DNA of 64,000 bases. It comes from an uncultured Eubacteriales bacterium. Its GTDB lineage: Bacteria > Bacillota > Clostridia > Oscillospirales > Oscillospiraceae. Below are positions 25,585 to 34,801 of this stretch, piece after piece. How positions within the stretch are numbered: the stretch's first letter is position 1; each line of letters opens with the position of its first letter. The notes under the pieces are model-generated. The model was not told where the DNA came from, ran no database searches, and worked only from the letters and a program-made list of their open reading frames with translations. The stretch spans positions 1-64,000 of the forward strand of contig URDJ01000005.1 in the NCBI GenBank assembly GCA_900546615.1. The letters run 5' to 3'. A program made the translations under genes and the position numbers.

Positions 25585-26604
25585 ATGAAGACCAGCAACA
25601 GACCAAGCGTGAAAAGAATAAGCGAGATCACCGGGTTTTCTCCGGCCACCGTGTCCAATGCGTTGAATATGAAACGCGGGGTTAATAAGGAAACGGCGGA
25701 GCGCATTTTTCAGGTTGCAGGCGAGCTGGGGTATTTTACCGGCTCCAAGAGCCTCAAGAGCATCAAGTTTGTCCAGTTCAGGCGAAACGGCGGCATAATT
25801 GACGACAGTCCTTTTCATCCTGCGGTCATAGAGGGTGTCGAGGAAGCCGCCAAGGAAAACGGTCTGTCCACGATATACATACGGCTGAATTACACATCGC
25901 CTGACTATGTCGAGCAGGTGAACCAGATAATCTCCGACTCCAACGGCGGCGTAATACTTCTGGCCACGGAGATGCTGGAGGAGGATTTCGACCTGTATTT
26001 TAACTGCAAGTGCCCTCTGATATTGCTCGACGGCTGGTGCGAAAGGCAGCCGTTCAACGGAGTACTCATAAACAACATTGACTCGGCACAAAACGCCGTA
26101 CATTATCTCATAAACAGAGGGCACAAACAAGTTGGCTATGTCAGAGGAGAATTCCGCATAAAGGCATTTCAGGCGCGCGAATGCGGCTACCGTCAAGCGC
26201 TTGTGGAGCACGGCATAGAGCTTAACCCCGAATGGTGCGTCACCGTGGGCACAAAGACGGACAGCGCGTACGTGGGTATGCTGAAATATCTGGACACCAA
26301 TCCGATACTGCCGACAGCATTTTTCGTTGATAACGATCTCATCGCCTTCGGCGTTATGCGGGCACTAAAAGAACGGGGGCACAGGGTACCGGAGGACGTA
26401 TCTATCGTTGGCTTTGACGACCTGCCCTACTGCACAGTCTCCAGCCCTGCGCTCACAACAATACACGTGAACAAACGCACCATGGGCTGGGAATCCGTGC
26501 GCAGACTTATAACCATGATGGATGACCCCAATACAGGCATTTTTAAGATCGAAAGCTGTACAGAGTTCATCGAGCGCGACAGCGTGATAGACGGTCCGGG
26601 TTAA
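25585..26604 (+). CDS. LacI-family transcriptional regulator of the ribose-type operon
   Basis: 339 residues: N-terminal helix-turn-helix ([20 protein letters not shown] at about 8-27) with hinge helix, then a periplasmic-binding-like sugar domain ending in the typical [12 protein letters not shown] and [11 protein letters not shown]. It likely represses the sugar operon that follows on the same strand and responds to its sugar. AGGTGA precedes the ATG. That operon is damaged, so the regulator may be a leftover controlling only the intact 3' genes. Confidence 0.92.
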   Translation: MKTSNRPSVKRISEITGFSPATVSNALNMKRGVNKETAERIFQVAGELGYFTGSKSLKSIKFVQFRRNGGIIDDSPFHPAVIEGVEEAAKENGLSTIYIRLNYTSPDYVEQVNQIISDSNGGVILLATEMLEEDFDLYFNCKCPLILLDGWCERQPFNGVLINNIDSAQNAVHYLINRGHKQVGYVRGEFRIKAFQARECGYRQALVEHGIELNPEWCVTVGTKTDSAYVGMLKYLDTNPILPTAFFVDNDLIAFGVMRALKERGHRVPEDVSIVGFDDLPYCTVSSPALTTIHVNKRTMGWESVRRLITMMDDPNTGIFKIESCTEFIERDSVIDGPG

Positions 26605-26635
26605 GGCTCATATAAATAATTTAAATCAATTTACA

Positions 26636-26675
26636 AAGCCGCCTGCAAACTGCAGGCGGCTTTGTTGCTTTTTGT
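26636..26675 (+). terminator. Terminator after the LacI gene
   Basis: 12-bp stem AAGCCGCCTGCA/TGCAGGCGGCTT with an AAC loop, followed by TTGTTGCTTTTTG. Confidence 0.85.
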
Positions 26676-26840
26676 TTTCTTTGCAGGCGATTTCTCCGCT
26701 GATTCATACCTGTTTCAACGGTCGACAGGCTGGATTTGACGTTCAAAGGGGGCAATAAAGCTGAAAATCATACCTATATTGCAAAACCGCCAAGCTTAGA
26801 TTGTGAGAACAGCCGAAATATTTAAATTAACAAAATAATC

Positions 26841-26869
26841 TTAGCAATGTTTATATAAATTTTTATAAT
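26841..26869 (+). promoter_or_regulatory. Promoter of the damaged sugar operon
   Basis: TTAGCA (26841-26846), 17-bp spacer, TATAAT (26864-26869), 40 bp before the isomerase-fragment start. The -35 is poor, as expected for an activated or regulated promoter. The stretch 26676-26840 shows no gene. Confidence 0.55.
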
Positions 26870-26908
26870 CATAACCGGAAATTATAGTTAAAAGTGAGGC
26901 TGTTAAGT

Positions 26909-26977
26909 ATGGCGCAGATCAAACTGGGATTCGCTCCGACGAGGCGCAGCATATTCAGCGCGCCCGACGCGGTCTAG
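26909..26977 (+). pseudogene. 5' fragment of an L-fucose/arabinose isomerase-like gene
   Basis: A good ribosome site (GTGAGG) and ATG start 22 codons, then a TAG. The peptide MAQIKLGFAPTRRSIFSAPD is the characteristic opening of clostridial L-fucose/L-arabinose isomerase-family proteins, which are normally over 400 residues. Right after the stop the sequence changes, in another frame, to the middle of a sugar ABC ATPase. The remainder of the isomerase is absent from the window, so a deletion is likely. Confidence 0.75.
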
Positions 26978-27888
26978 TACTGCGCGACGGGCACTACGTC
27001 GCCGACGCGGATGTGAAGGACATCCAGCTCAGCTGGATAGTCACCAACATGGTCGGCGAGAACAAGAGCTACACCCGCACACCCAGGAGCATCGACCTTG
27101 ACAAGCAGCCGGTGGAGCTGCGGGTCGATAAGCTCTCCCTGCCCAAGAAGGGCGGCGGCTGGCTGCTGCACGACGTCTCCTTCGAGGTCAAGAAGGGCGA
27201 GATCTTCGGCATATACGGCCTGCTGGGCGCGGGCCGGAGCGAGCTCATGGAGTGCATCATGGGCCTGCGTCCGGAGCACACGGGCGAGATATATCTCGAG
27301 GGCAAAAAGCTGCGCATAGGTCAGACGGCAGAGCAGATAAAGCGCGGCCTAGCCATAGTTCCCGAGGACAGGCAGGGTTCCGGCCTGATCCAGACGCTCG
27401 ACATCGAGAAGAACACCTCGCTCTCCAACCTCAAGAAGTATGCCAAACGCCTCTTCCTCAGCCAGAAGGCGGAGGACGAGGACGTGGACAAAGTGATAGA
27501 CGAGATACACATCAAGGTGGCGGACAAGAAGCTGCCCATACTCTCGCTCTCCGGCGGCAACCAGCAGAAGGTCGTCATCGGCAAGGGCCTGCTCACCGGG
27601 CCGAAGATACTGCTTATGGACGAGCCCTCACGCGGCATAGACATCGGCGCCAAGACCGAGGTCTTCGACATCATCCACCAGTTTGCCGACCAGGGCCTGA
27701 CGATACTCGTCGTGTCCTCGGAGCTGAAGGAAATAATGAATATAGCCGACAGGATAATGGTTTTGTCCAACGGCGTGAAAACGGCGGAATTCACTGCGGG
27801 CGAGGGCCTCACCGAGGACGATCTCGTCCTCGCCTCCTACGCCGGCCACCACACCGATGCCGACGCCGACGCAGAGGCCACAGCCTGA
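26978..27888 (+). pseudogene. 5'-truncated sugar ABC transporter ATPase (RbsA/MglA type)
   Basis: The readable frame starts inside the protein at VLRDGHYVADADVKDIQLSW, which in RbsA/MglA proteins is the end of the first ATPase domain. The second domain follows complete in outline: GLLGAGRSE in place of Walker A, LSGGNQQK signature, ILLMDEPSRGID Walker B, and VVSSELKEI. The whole first ATPase domain (about 200 residues, with the only canonical Walker A in this family) is missing. A GTG at 27013 could start a short product of 291 residues, but it could not energise transport by itself. Confidence 0.8.
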
Positions 27889-27909
27889 ATCAAAGGGGGG
27901 AGCGACGAG

Positions 27910-28950
27910 ATGAAAACAAAGAAACAGTATGATAAAAACGATTTCATAATGACCCTGCTGAAGGGGCGCACCTTTATAGTCCTCATAATCCTCGTGGTGC
28001 TGTTCAGCGTGCTGAGCGAGAACTTTTTCTCGACCTCGACCCTGCTGATGGTGGCAAAGCACGTCGCGCTCTACGGCATACTGGCCATCGGCATGACCTA
28101 CGTCGTCATCACAGGCGGGATAGACCTGTCCGTGGGCAGCGTGGTCGGTCTGGGCGGCATGATCGCCGGCTACCTCATCCAGAAGGGCCTGACCATCGGC
28201 GGCTCAACGCTGTACTTCAGCGTACCCATGGTCATACTCATAGTCATCCTCCTCGGATGCCTGATAGGCTGGGTGAACGGCGCAGTCATAACGAAGCTTC
28301 GCGTTGCGCCCTTTATAACCACTCTGGGCACGATGTACATCTGCCGCGGCTTTGCAAACATCATTTCCGGCGGCGCGACCTTCTCCAACATCTCAGGCTA
28401 TGAGGGTCTGGGAAATACCGGTCTCAAGTTCATGGGCTCGTCCATAGCGGGCATACCCGTCGGCGCCATCCTGCTGGTCATTCTGTCCGTTATCACGGCC
28501 ATCATCCTGCGCAAGACCACCTTCGGCTGGCACGTCTACGCCGTCGGCGGCAACGAGCGTGCCGCAAAGATGAGCGGCATCAAGCCCGACAGGGTCAAAA
28601 TCTACGTCTACATGCTCTCCGGCGCCTGCGCCGCGCTGGTCGGCATCATCAATACCGCCCAGCTCATGGCCGCGCACCCGGCCGGCGGCGACGGTTGGGA
28701 GATGAACGCCATCGCGGCCTCCGTCCTCGGCGGCACCTCCATGGCCGGCGGCATCGGCACAATAGGCGGTACCTTCGTCGGCGCCTTCGTCATCGGCGTG
28801 CTCAACGACGGCATGACCATGTGCGGTGTCACCGAGTTCTGGCAGAACGTCATCAAGGGCGCCGTCATCATCCTCGCTGTTGTCATCGACCAGTACCAGA
28901 GGAACCTGCAGGCCAAGATGGCTCTGCGCGTCAAGAATGAGGCGAAGTGA
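27910..28950 (+). CDS. Sugar ABC transporter permease (RbsC type)
   Basis: 346 residues with about ten membrane segments and the RbsC-family cores MTYVVITGGIDLSVGSVVGL near residue 60 and VYAVGGNERAAKMSGIK near 210. It forms the membrane channel of a ribose-type importer. GGGGGAG precedes the ATG, 21 bp after the ATPase remnant. With the ATPase truncated and no binding-protein gene nearby, this permease is probably an orphan unless another ATPase serves it. Confidence 0.9.
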   Translation: MKTKKQYDKNDFIMTLLKGRTFIVLIILVVLFSVLSENFFSTSTLLMVAKHVALYGILAIGMTYVVITGGIDLSVGSVVGLGGMIAGYLIQKGLTIGGSTLYFSVPMVILIVILLGCLIGWVNGAVITKLRVAPFITTLGTMYICRGFANIISGGATFSNISGYEGLGNTGLKFMGSSIAGIPVGAILLVILSVITAIILRKTTFGWHVYAVGGNERAAKMSGIKPDRVKIYVYMLSGACAALVGIINTAQLMAAHPAGGDGWEMNAIAASVLGGTSMAGGIGTIGGTFVGAFVIGVLNDGMTMCGVTEFWQNVIKGAVIILAVVIDQYQRNLQAKMALRVKNEAK

Positions 28951-28951
28951 T

Positions 28952-29347
28952 ATGAAAAAGACAGGTATACTTAACGCCCGGCTCATGGGCCTCATCACGG
29001 CCCTCGGCCACAAGGACACGTTTATGATAGCGGACGCGGGCATGCCCATCCCGAAGGGCGTGGAAATAGTGGATCTCGTGCTGGTGGGCGGAGTGCCGAG
29101 CTTTAGGCAGGTCATGGACGCCGTGCTGGCCGAGACCTGCGTGGAGAGCTATACGCTTGCGGAGGAGATTGACGAAAACAATCCTGAGATGCTAAACTAT
29201 ATGCAGGAGAAGCTGGCTGGACTGCCCTGCGAGAAGATACCGCACGCAGAGCTCAAGAAGCGCTCGGCGAACGTGAAATTTGCCATACGCACGGGTGAAT
29301 TCACCCCCTATCCGAACGTGATACTGACAGCCGGCTGCATATTCTGA
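28952..29347 (+). CDS. RbsD/FucU-family sugar mutarotase
   Basis: 131 residues, the RbsD/FucU length. ITALGHKDTFMIADAGMPIP carries His20 and Asp28, the usual catalytic pair, and the carboxy end has the expected aromatic/basic stretch. It interconverts pyranose/furanose or anomeric forms of an imported sugar so that it can be isomerised or phosphorylated. The start is 1 bp after the permease stop. Next to an isomerase fragment of the fucose type and a PfkB kinase, FucU-like activity on fucose or a pentose is plausible; RbsD is the alternative. Confidence 0.88.
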   Translation: MKKTGILNARLMGLITALGHKDTFMIADAGMPIPKGVEIVDLVLVGGVPSFRQVMDAVLAETCVESYTLAEEIDENNPEMLNYMQEKLAGLPCEKIPHAELKKRSANVKFAIRTGEFTPYPNVILTAGCIF

Positions 29348-29367
29348 GCGGAGGAAAGGAAACTGGT

Positions 29368-30261
29368 ATGAAGGCTCTGTGTTTTGGCTCAATGAACATC
29401 GACTATGTGTACTCGCTTGACCACATAGTTGCACCCGGAGAGACGATATTCTCTACAGGCCGCGAGATATTTGCCGGCGGCAAGGGCCTGAACCAGTCCG
29501 TGGCCATGGCGAAGGCGGGACTGCCGGTCTGGCACGCAGGCATCTGCGGCACGGGCGGCGAGCTGCTGACGGACATGCTCGAGGCAAACGGGGTGGACAC
29601 CTCGCTCATAAGACACGCTGACGCCGCGCCGGGGCATACGGTCATACAGGTGGACGCGAAGGGCCAGAACTGCATCATCGTCTACGGCGGCACGAACAGG
29701 GCCATCACGACTGAGTATATCAGGGAGGTTCTTGCGAACTTCGGCGCGGGCGACATGATCCTGCTGCAAAACGAGGTCAATCGGCTCGACGAAATTATTG
29801 ACGAGGCGCACGCGCGCGGTCTGAAAGTGGTGCTTAACCCCTCTCCCTTCGACGCGGCGGTGCTCAGCTGCGATCTGGACAAGGTGGACCTGTTCCTCGT
29901 GAACGAGGTGGAGGGCTCTCAGATAAGCGGTCTGCCCGCGACGGAGCCGGAGGCGATACTGGATTGGTTTGCTGGCGCGCACCCGACAGCTGCGGTGATA
30001 CTGACGCTGGGTTCGGACGGTGCCTGGTACTCGGACGCTCAGGAGCGAAGGTTCCAGCCGGCGGTGCCGACGAAGGCGGTGGATACGACTGCGGCCGGCG
30101 ACACGTTCTCTGGTTTCTTCCTGGAGGGTTGGATGAACGGCAGGAGCGTGGCCGAGTCGCTGTTGCGCGCTGCCCGGGCGGCATCAATAGCGGTATCGCG
30201 CAAGGGTGCGGCGCCTTCAATACCATCAACTGCGGAGCTGGACAGCTATGGACGAGAATAA
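29368..30261 (+). CDS. rbsK: PfkB-family sugar kinase (ribokinase-like)
   Basis: 297 residues with both PfkB signatures: FAGGKGLNQSVAMAKAG near residue 35 and VDTTAAGDTFSG near 235, whose Asp is the catalytic base. Phosphorylates a ribose- or ketose-type sugar with ATP. GGAGG and GGAAA sites precede the ATG. It completes the surviving part of the damaged operon: permease, mutarotase, kinase. Confidence 0.9.
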   Translation: MKALCFGSMNIDYVYSLDHIVAPGETIFSTGREIFAGGKGLNQSVAMAKAGLPVWHAGICGTGGELLTDMLEANGVDTSLIRHADAAPGHTVIQVDAKGQNCIIVYGGTNRAITTEYIREVLANFGAGDMILLQNEVNRLDEIIDEAHARGLKVVLNPSPFDAAVLSCDLDKVDLFLVNEVEGSQISGLPATEPEAILDWFAGAHPTAAVILTLGSDGAWYSDAQERRFQPAVPTKAVDTTAAGDTFSGFFLEGWMNGRSVAESLLRAARAASIAVSRKGAAPSIPSTAELDSYGRE

Positions 30262-30490
30262 ACGCCGGCTGTGGAGCAGCATTGCAATAAGAGTCTTTGC
30301 ACTGCTGTATTTACTGTATATTCTGTATAAGCTCGGCACACTGCATGCCGCAGGAGCATCCGGCGTATCGGAGCTGGTGTTCATACTTATATGTGCCATC
30401 ATTGTGATAGCCGAACTGGCTATAGTCTACACTGTCTACCGCAGCGCCCAAAGGCTCAAAGCCGAAGCAGCTAAGGATAAGGAAGAATAG
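30248..30490 (+). CDS. Small membrane protein of unknown function
   Basis: 80 residues starting MDENKRRLW, overlapping the kinase end by 14 bp. Two hydrophobic helices (about 11-26 and 38-60) are separated by a short loop, and the carboxy tail is charged (RLKAEAAKDKEE). I do not recognise a family. Codon use and the overlapping start make it a credible last gene of the operon. It might be a membrane accessory, but there is no direct evidence. Confidence 0.6.
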   Translation: MDENKRRLWSSIAIRVFALLYLLYILYKLGTLHAAGASGVSELVFILICAIIVIAELAIVYTVYRSAQRLKAEAAKDKEE

Positions 30491-30497
30491 ATAACTC

Positions 30498-30527
30498 GTC
30501 CCCGGCCACAGTTTTGTGGCCGGGGAC
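30498..30527. terminator. Strong hairpin between convergent genes
   Basis: Perfect 12-bp stem GTCCCCGGCCAC/GTGGCCGGGGAC with loop AGTTTT right after the small membrane protein gene. It lacks a clear U-tract, so termination efficiency is uncertain. Bases 30528-30705 show no gene. Confidence 0.5.
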
Positions 30528-30705
30528 GCTGTACGTGATGCAGACATATGTTTCCTTATTCCGGCCTGTGCGTTCCGGTGGAGTCGCGCAGATATTGTTC
30601 CAACGTCCTGTCGAGCGCTTTTTTGCGCATTTGTCCGGTGGGCAGGTCTGCTCATGACACATTCCCCACGCACAAACAAGACAATTGCGGCGCCGGACAA
30701 AAACA

Positions 30706-31959
30706 TTACGCAGCACCGAGAGTCTGACCGCCGGGTTCTCTCCTGTCGCCAGGCCCGGCAGGTGTCTGGCCGCCCATGTCTCCGCGCTGTCCAACACCCA
30801 TCTGACCAGGGTTGTTCTCCGAGCCATCGTTTGTACTGACCTCTCCGCCGTTATTTGCATAGCTGCCGTCGCAGTCGATGGCAGTATCGCCATTGCCGTT
30901 GCAGGTGAGATCCAGCGTGCCGCCGCTTATCGTAAAGGCGCTCTCGCCCTTGATGCCCTTCTGGCTGACGGAGTCCTCGTCATCCTGCGTCTGAGCACCG
31001 GTATCCGTCCAGCCGAACGGCCCGCCCATGCCGCCGAAATCGTCGCCCGTGCTCATCTCCACGCTCGCGCTGCCCTCGCCGGTGTACAGCTCAAAGTCAC
31101 CGCCGTCTATCTGCAGCTCGCCTTGGGCGCTCACGGCGTCGCCCTGGGACGTGATATCGAAGCTGCCGGAGGCGATATAGAGCGTGCCCAGCGTGAGGTC
31201 GTCGCTGTTCTCTGAGTGGATGCCGTCCTTGCCGGAGCTTATGGCGAAGTTGCCCGAGGCGATGGCCACGCTGTCCTTGCCTGACAGACCGTGGCTGGCA
31301 GCTGCAATGGTATAGCTGCCGCCGGCTATGACGAGGTCGCCCTTCGACACCACGCCGTGGCCCGCCTGCGCGTCTATGCTGAGGCTGCCTGAGCCGTTGA
31401 GCGTGAGGTCGGTCTTGGCGAAGATGACGGCGTCGATATTGTTGTCGTCGATGGCGATATATTCCCCGCCGTTCGCGAGCCTGTTCTCAGTACCCTCAGC
31501 CAGGGTGATAAAGACCTTGTCGGCCTCCAGAGCATAGATCGCGGCGGAGCTGCCGCAGGTGATATCCGCGCCCTTGAGGACGAGCTGCACCTTGTCGGTC
31601 TCGCCCGCGTTCACTATTATCTGTCCGTCGTCGAGCGTGCCGGAAACGACATAGACTCCCTCCGCGCCTATGACTATCTGCCCGCCGTCCACTGAGACGG
31701 CGTCAGAGGAGCAGGATGCGCTTTCTCCCTCGAGCATGATGGCGACGGCCTCAGCCTCGTCGTAGCTGCCGGCGAGGTCCCTGTCGCTGAAGATGGACGA
31801 GACAGATGCGGCATCCGTCCCGGCTGACGGACTTTCCTCGGGCGTATCGGTCCCCGCCGCAGGGTCGGTCTGTGCGGTCACGTCCTGCGCGCCGCAACCG
31901 CTGAGAGTCAGCAGGGCGCAGAGCAGGATTGACACGAGTATACGTATATTTATTTTCAT
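30706..31959 (-). CDS. Secreted lipoprotein with Cthe_2159-type carbohydrate-binding domain
   Basis: 417 residues. Signal peptide with lipobox LSGC near residue 21, Thr/Ala/Asp-rich linker, then repeated beta-helix-like units: GGSYTIAAASHGLSGKDSV, SGKDGIHSENSD, SQGDAVSAQGEL and ISGGTLDLTCNGNGDTAIDCDGS. This matches the carbohydrate-binding domain-containing family first described from Cthe_2159 of Clostridium thermocellum (polysaccharide/pectate binding, calcium-dependent). The tail is Gly/Pro/Gln-rich and disordered. It sits in the usual cluster with DUF4956 and VTC genes; surface location is inferred from the lipobox. Confidence 0.85.
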   Translation of the reverse strand: MKINIRILVSILLCALLTLSGCGAQDVTAQTDPAAGTDTPEESPSAGTDAASVSSIFSDRDLAGSYDEAEAVAIMLEGESASCSSDAVSVDGGQIVIGAEGVYVVSGTLDDGQIIVNAGETDKVQLVLKGADITCGSSAAIYALEADKVFITLAEGTENRLANGGEYIAIDDNNIDAVIFAKTDLTLNGSGSLSIDAQAGHGVVSKGDLVIAGGSYTIAAASHGLSGKDSVAIASGNFAISSGKDGIHSENSDDLTLGTLYIASGSFDITSQGDAVSAQGELQIDGGDFELYTGEGSASVEMSTGDDFGGMGGPFGWTDTGAQTQDDEDSVSQKGIKGESAFTISGGTLDLTCNGNGDTAIDCDGSYANNGGEVSTNDGSENNPGQMGVGQRGDMGGQTPAGPGDRREPGGQTLGAA

Positions 31960-31976
31960 CGTACGGTCTCCTTGTC

Positions 31977-32672
31977 TTACAAAGTTGCCGTGGCGCTATC
32001 CTGATGGCCCAGGGATATCTCGAGATTCCCGTTGCGCAGGCGCAGCTGGTCTATGAGGCTTTTTTCCTGCGCCGGGTCCCTGAGGACGAGGTCGTAGGTG
32101 AGCTTTATGAGGCTGCCCATGTTGGTAGTCTTCACCTGCTCAAGACGGTAGCTCCTGGTATACTTCGCCAGGACGGGGTCAAACACCCCGGCGTAGTCGA
32201 GATCTTCCGGTATGGTGATGTGCAGGGTGCGCTCCGTGGCGCCTTTTGACTCCGCGCGCAGGCTGAGGGCGTTGTATAGCATCATGGCCGCGCCGAGTAT
32301 GAGGGTGAAAAGCGCACCATAGCCGAGGTAACCCATGCCGGTGATAAGCCCCGTGCCCATGGCCACGAACAGCGCCCCTATCTCCCTTGCGGAGCCGGGC
32401 GCCGAGCGGAAGCGTACCAGATTGAACGCCCCGGCCACCGCTACGCCCGTGCCCACGTTGCCGTTCACCATGAGGATAACGACGCAGACCACGGCCGGCA
32501 GGATGGCAAGCGTGACCATAAGGCTCCGGCTGAAACGCGAGCGCCACATGGTCATCGCGCAGAGCAGCAGGCCCAGCAGCAGGGACACGCCTATGCACAG
32601 AAGGAAATCGGCGGGGTCGATAGTGTCGGTGAGAGAGCTGTCGAAAATCCCGCGAAAGAGGCTGTCAGGCAT
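31977..32672 (-). CDS. DUF4956 membrane protein
   Basis: 231 residues: four hydrophobic segments (about 22-42, 48-68, 73-90, 104-135) with the conserved loop GAFNLVRFRSAPGSAREIG, then a soluble alpha/beta tail. This family almost always neighbours VTC-domain polyphosphate polymerase genes, and it may help place or feed that enzyme at the membrane. Its start overlaps the end of the VTC reading frame by 8 bp. Confidence 0.88.
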   Translation of the reverse strand: MPDSLFRGIFDSSLTDTIDPADFLLCIGVSLLLGLLLCAMTMWRSRFSRSLMVTLAILPAVVCVVILMVNGNVGTGVAVAGAFNLVRFRSAPGSAREIGALFVAMGTGLITGMGYLGYGALFTLILGAAMMLYNALSLRAESKGATERTLHITIPEDLDYAGVFDPVLAKYTRSYRLEQVKTTNMGSLIKLTYDLVLRDPAQEKSLIDQLRLRNGNLEISLGHQDSATATL

Positions 32673-33377
32673 ACTTCCTCTCCCCCTTCCGCTCCGCCGC
32701 CATCATGTCCATGTAGGCTGTGCCGTACTTGGAAAAGGAGGTCCTGTACAGCCCCAGTCCTGAGAGAACACGCACCATCCACAGGGGCAGACCGCCCGCC
32801 GCCTTCAGCTCCATCAGAACCCGGCCAGGCGGCAGGAGCGAAGCGCCGTGTGTGCCGGAGTCCAGCGTCAGCAGCTCGCGGCGGCAGCGTATCTCCCTGT
32901 CGAAGGTAACGCGGAAGTCCTGTCCTCCACGCCGCGATAGGAGTCTCGCTCGTAGGAGAGGAACGCGGTGGGGCGCAGCTGTCTGTAAAATCCCATGGTG
33001 TAGGCCAGCTCCGAGCCTATCTGACTCTCCGGCCAGGGCATTGTGCCGGCGACACAGGCCATCGCCTGCTGCTGGGGCAGGGAGATCCTGCGCTTGTAGA
33101 CCACCGAGCGGTACTTCTTTTTCAGCTCAACGAAGATCTGGTCGTCCTGTCCCGCGCGGCCATAGCTGCGCAGCCGGAGCTTCTCCTTGTACACCGGCTT
33201 TTCCAGACTGCGCCGCACGAGCAGGAAGCTCGGCGTGTCCAGGTACAGGTTCCGTATCGAGCTGTGGCTGTAGCCGTCCGGCTCCATGTATGGCTCCATC
33301 GCGCTCAGGACCGCCCGGAGCTGGTCGGAATCCATCAGATATTTGTATTCATAGCGCTGAAATGTCATCTGCGTCAA
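32665..33377 (-). pseudogene. VTC-domain polyphosphate polymerase gene with a single-base frameshift
   Basis: The first 150 or so codons read as a good VTC domain: FQRYEYKYLMDSDQLRA, SIRNLYLDTPSF, basic tunnel residues in EKLRLRSYGR and FVELKKKYRSVVYKRR. At about 32917-32923 the frame slips. After one missing G (GACAGGACTTC where GACAGGGACTTC would keep frame) the true carboxy end continues as DFRVTFDREIRCR, then VLMELKAAGGLPLWMV and YRTSFSKYGTAYMDMM, up to the stop at 32665. As given, the product ends in about 25 wrong residues. It may be a real inactivation, a phase-variable site or a sequencing error. Start: TTG at 33377 with GGAGG eight bases upstream. Confidence 0.8.
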
Positions 33378-33568
33378 ATCTGCCGCCTCCAGGTCTGTGA
33401 TCGTAAGGCCAGTGTAAAAAGCCGACCCTAACTGAAGCTTAAACGGAAGAACTTTTTAGATTAACAAACTGTAAATTCCGCTCCAGCCCGTATCGCCCCG
33501 TCCGCATTTTAACCGCAGTTATGACACGCGCCGCGCCGTCTCTCAGGTGAGTTTCGGCACGGCGCTTT

Positions 33569-34540
33569 TTATCTGTCCCGGTACTCGCTCGGAAGCATGC
33601 CGGTGTATTTTTTAAAAACGCGGGAGAAATGGCTCGGCGAGGAAAACCCGAGATAGGAGCTGATGCTTGTGAGGCTCTTATCGGTGTAATCCAGCAGCCT
33701 CTGGGCCTCTGCGGTCTTCTCGCGCAGGATATAGTCCGTCAGGCTCCCACCCGACTCAGCCTTGAAACGCTCGGAGAGATACGGGCGGCTGATATACAGC
33801 TCCTTCGCCATGTCGTTCACGCTGATGCGCTCGCACAGGTGGCGCTGAACGTAGTTTGCGACCTTCAGCGTCAGCTCGGTGGTCCCAACGCCGCGCAGCC
33901 GCGCCACGCGCCGGGCGTAGTCCGCCACCATATGGAACTGCAGATTTGATATCCGCTCCGCGCTGCCCAGCAGCTCGCACTGCTGTATGTACGAGTCGCT
34001 CATGGCCAGCGCCTCCTCCGCGCCCATGCCGCCCGATATCGCCGCGCGCGAGACCAGCGTGCAGGTGACGACGAAGGTGTTCCTCAGCTGGCGCAGCTGG
34101 TCGCGGGCTATGACACCGCCGCGCACCGCCGGGGCCGTCGCCGCCCAGGCCTCCAGCCCCTGTATGTCCCCGCGCTGGACGATCTGCAGCACCTGCCGCT
34201 CCACATCCATCGTGTTGTGCGAACCGCCCGCGGGGCCAGTCATGCGCGCATCGTACTGCCGGCGAGCTGCCGCGCCGCGCAGCTCGCGCTGCTCGGAGTC
34301 GTAAATTGTCACGTCCTTGAGCTCCAGCCGCTCACCGCCGAGCATAAAGTTCACCGCGCACAGCATCCGGATGATGCTCTCGAGCGGCATCGGCACAATG
34401 GCCCGCATCGCAGAGACAAACTCGCCGACCCGCTCCTGCGGCACGTCCGCGCGGAAGGCCAGCTCGCGAAGCTCACGCTCCCCGCCGCCTACCTGACTCG
34501 CCGGGCCAACGATTATCCTGATGTCCCCGCAATTCACCAC
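33569..34540 (-). CDS. AraC-family transcriptional regulator
   Basis: 323 residues as drawn. The C-terminal 100 residues are a clear AraC double helix-turn-helix (KVANYVQRHLCERISVNDMA; YISRPYLSERFKAESGGS; LGFSSPSHFSRVFKKYTGM). The N-terminal part is a ligand-sensing domain of the type found in sugar-responsive clostridial regulators. The start is doubtful: GTG at 34540 has no ribosome site, and the same frame continues upstream with family-like sequence (GYHVTPDFYYFGVVNCG) to a TAG with only a CTG as possible start near 34606. The amino end may be damaged. It may regulate the adjacent VTC cluster or the gldA operon. Confidence 0.75.
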   Translation of the reverse strand: MVNCGDIRIIVGPASQVGGGERELRELAFRADVPQERVGEFVSAMRAIVPMPLESIIRMLCAVNFMLGGERLELKDVTIYDSEQRELRGAAARRQYDARMTGPAGGSHNTMDVERQVLQIVQRGDIQGLEAWAATAPAVRGGVIARDQLRQLRNTFVVTCTLVSRAAISGGMGAEEALAMSDSYIQQCELLGSAERISNLQFHMVADYARRVARLRGVGTTELTLKVANYVQRHLCERISVNDMAKELYISRPYLSERFKAESGGSLTDYILREKTAEAQRLLDYTDKSLTSISSYLGFSSPSHFSRVFKKYTGMLPSEYRDR

Positions 34541-34693
34541 GCCAAAATAATAGAAATCCGGCGTGACATGATAACCCCGAAGTGACCCCTTCGTTATTTC
34601 TTGCGAAAACAGCTATAAGTTGTCCTCTCAGCGTCTCGAGTCGGGCATAATATATAGAGCCGAAGCTTGTTTGCGTAATAGTTGCGTGAATGA

Positions 34694-34739
34694 TTGACAA
34701 GTCTGCTCAAAAGTGCTAAGTTTAAAGCAAATGTTTTCG
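34694..34739 (+). promoter_or_regulatory. Promoter of the gldA-like gene with LacI-type operator
   Basis: TTGACA (34694-34699), 17-bp spacer, TAAGTT (34717-34722). GCAAATGTTTTCG (34727-34739) overlaps the expected start of transcription and resembles the CAAACGTTTG-type sites at 36327 and 36469. Confidence 0.6.
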
Positions 34740-34801
34740 TGATTTGTGTAAAATGGCTGCCAAACCGCCATTACACTTAAATTCGCAAAGGAGAATACAA
34801 A

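Noticed and set aside
33533..33570. Stem GCGCCGT/ACGGCGC followed by TTTTT on the plus strand
   Set aside because: Same problem: the U-tract is on the strand opposite to the AraC gene it would have to terminate.
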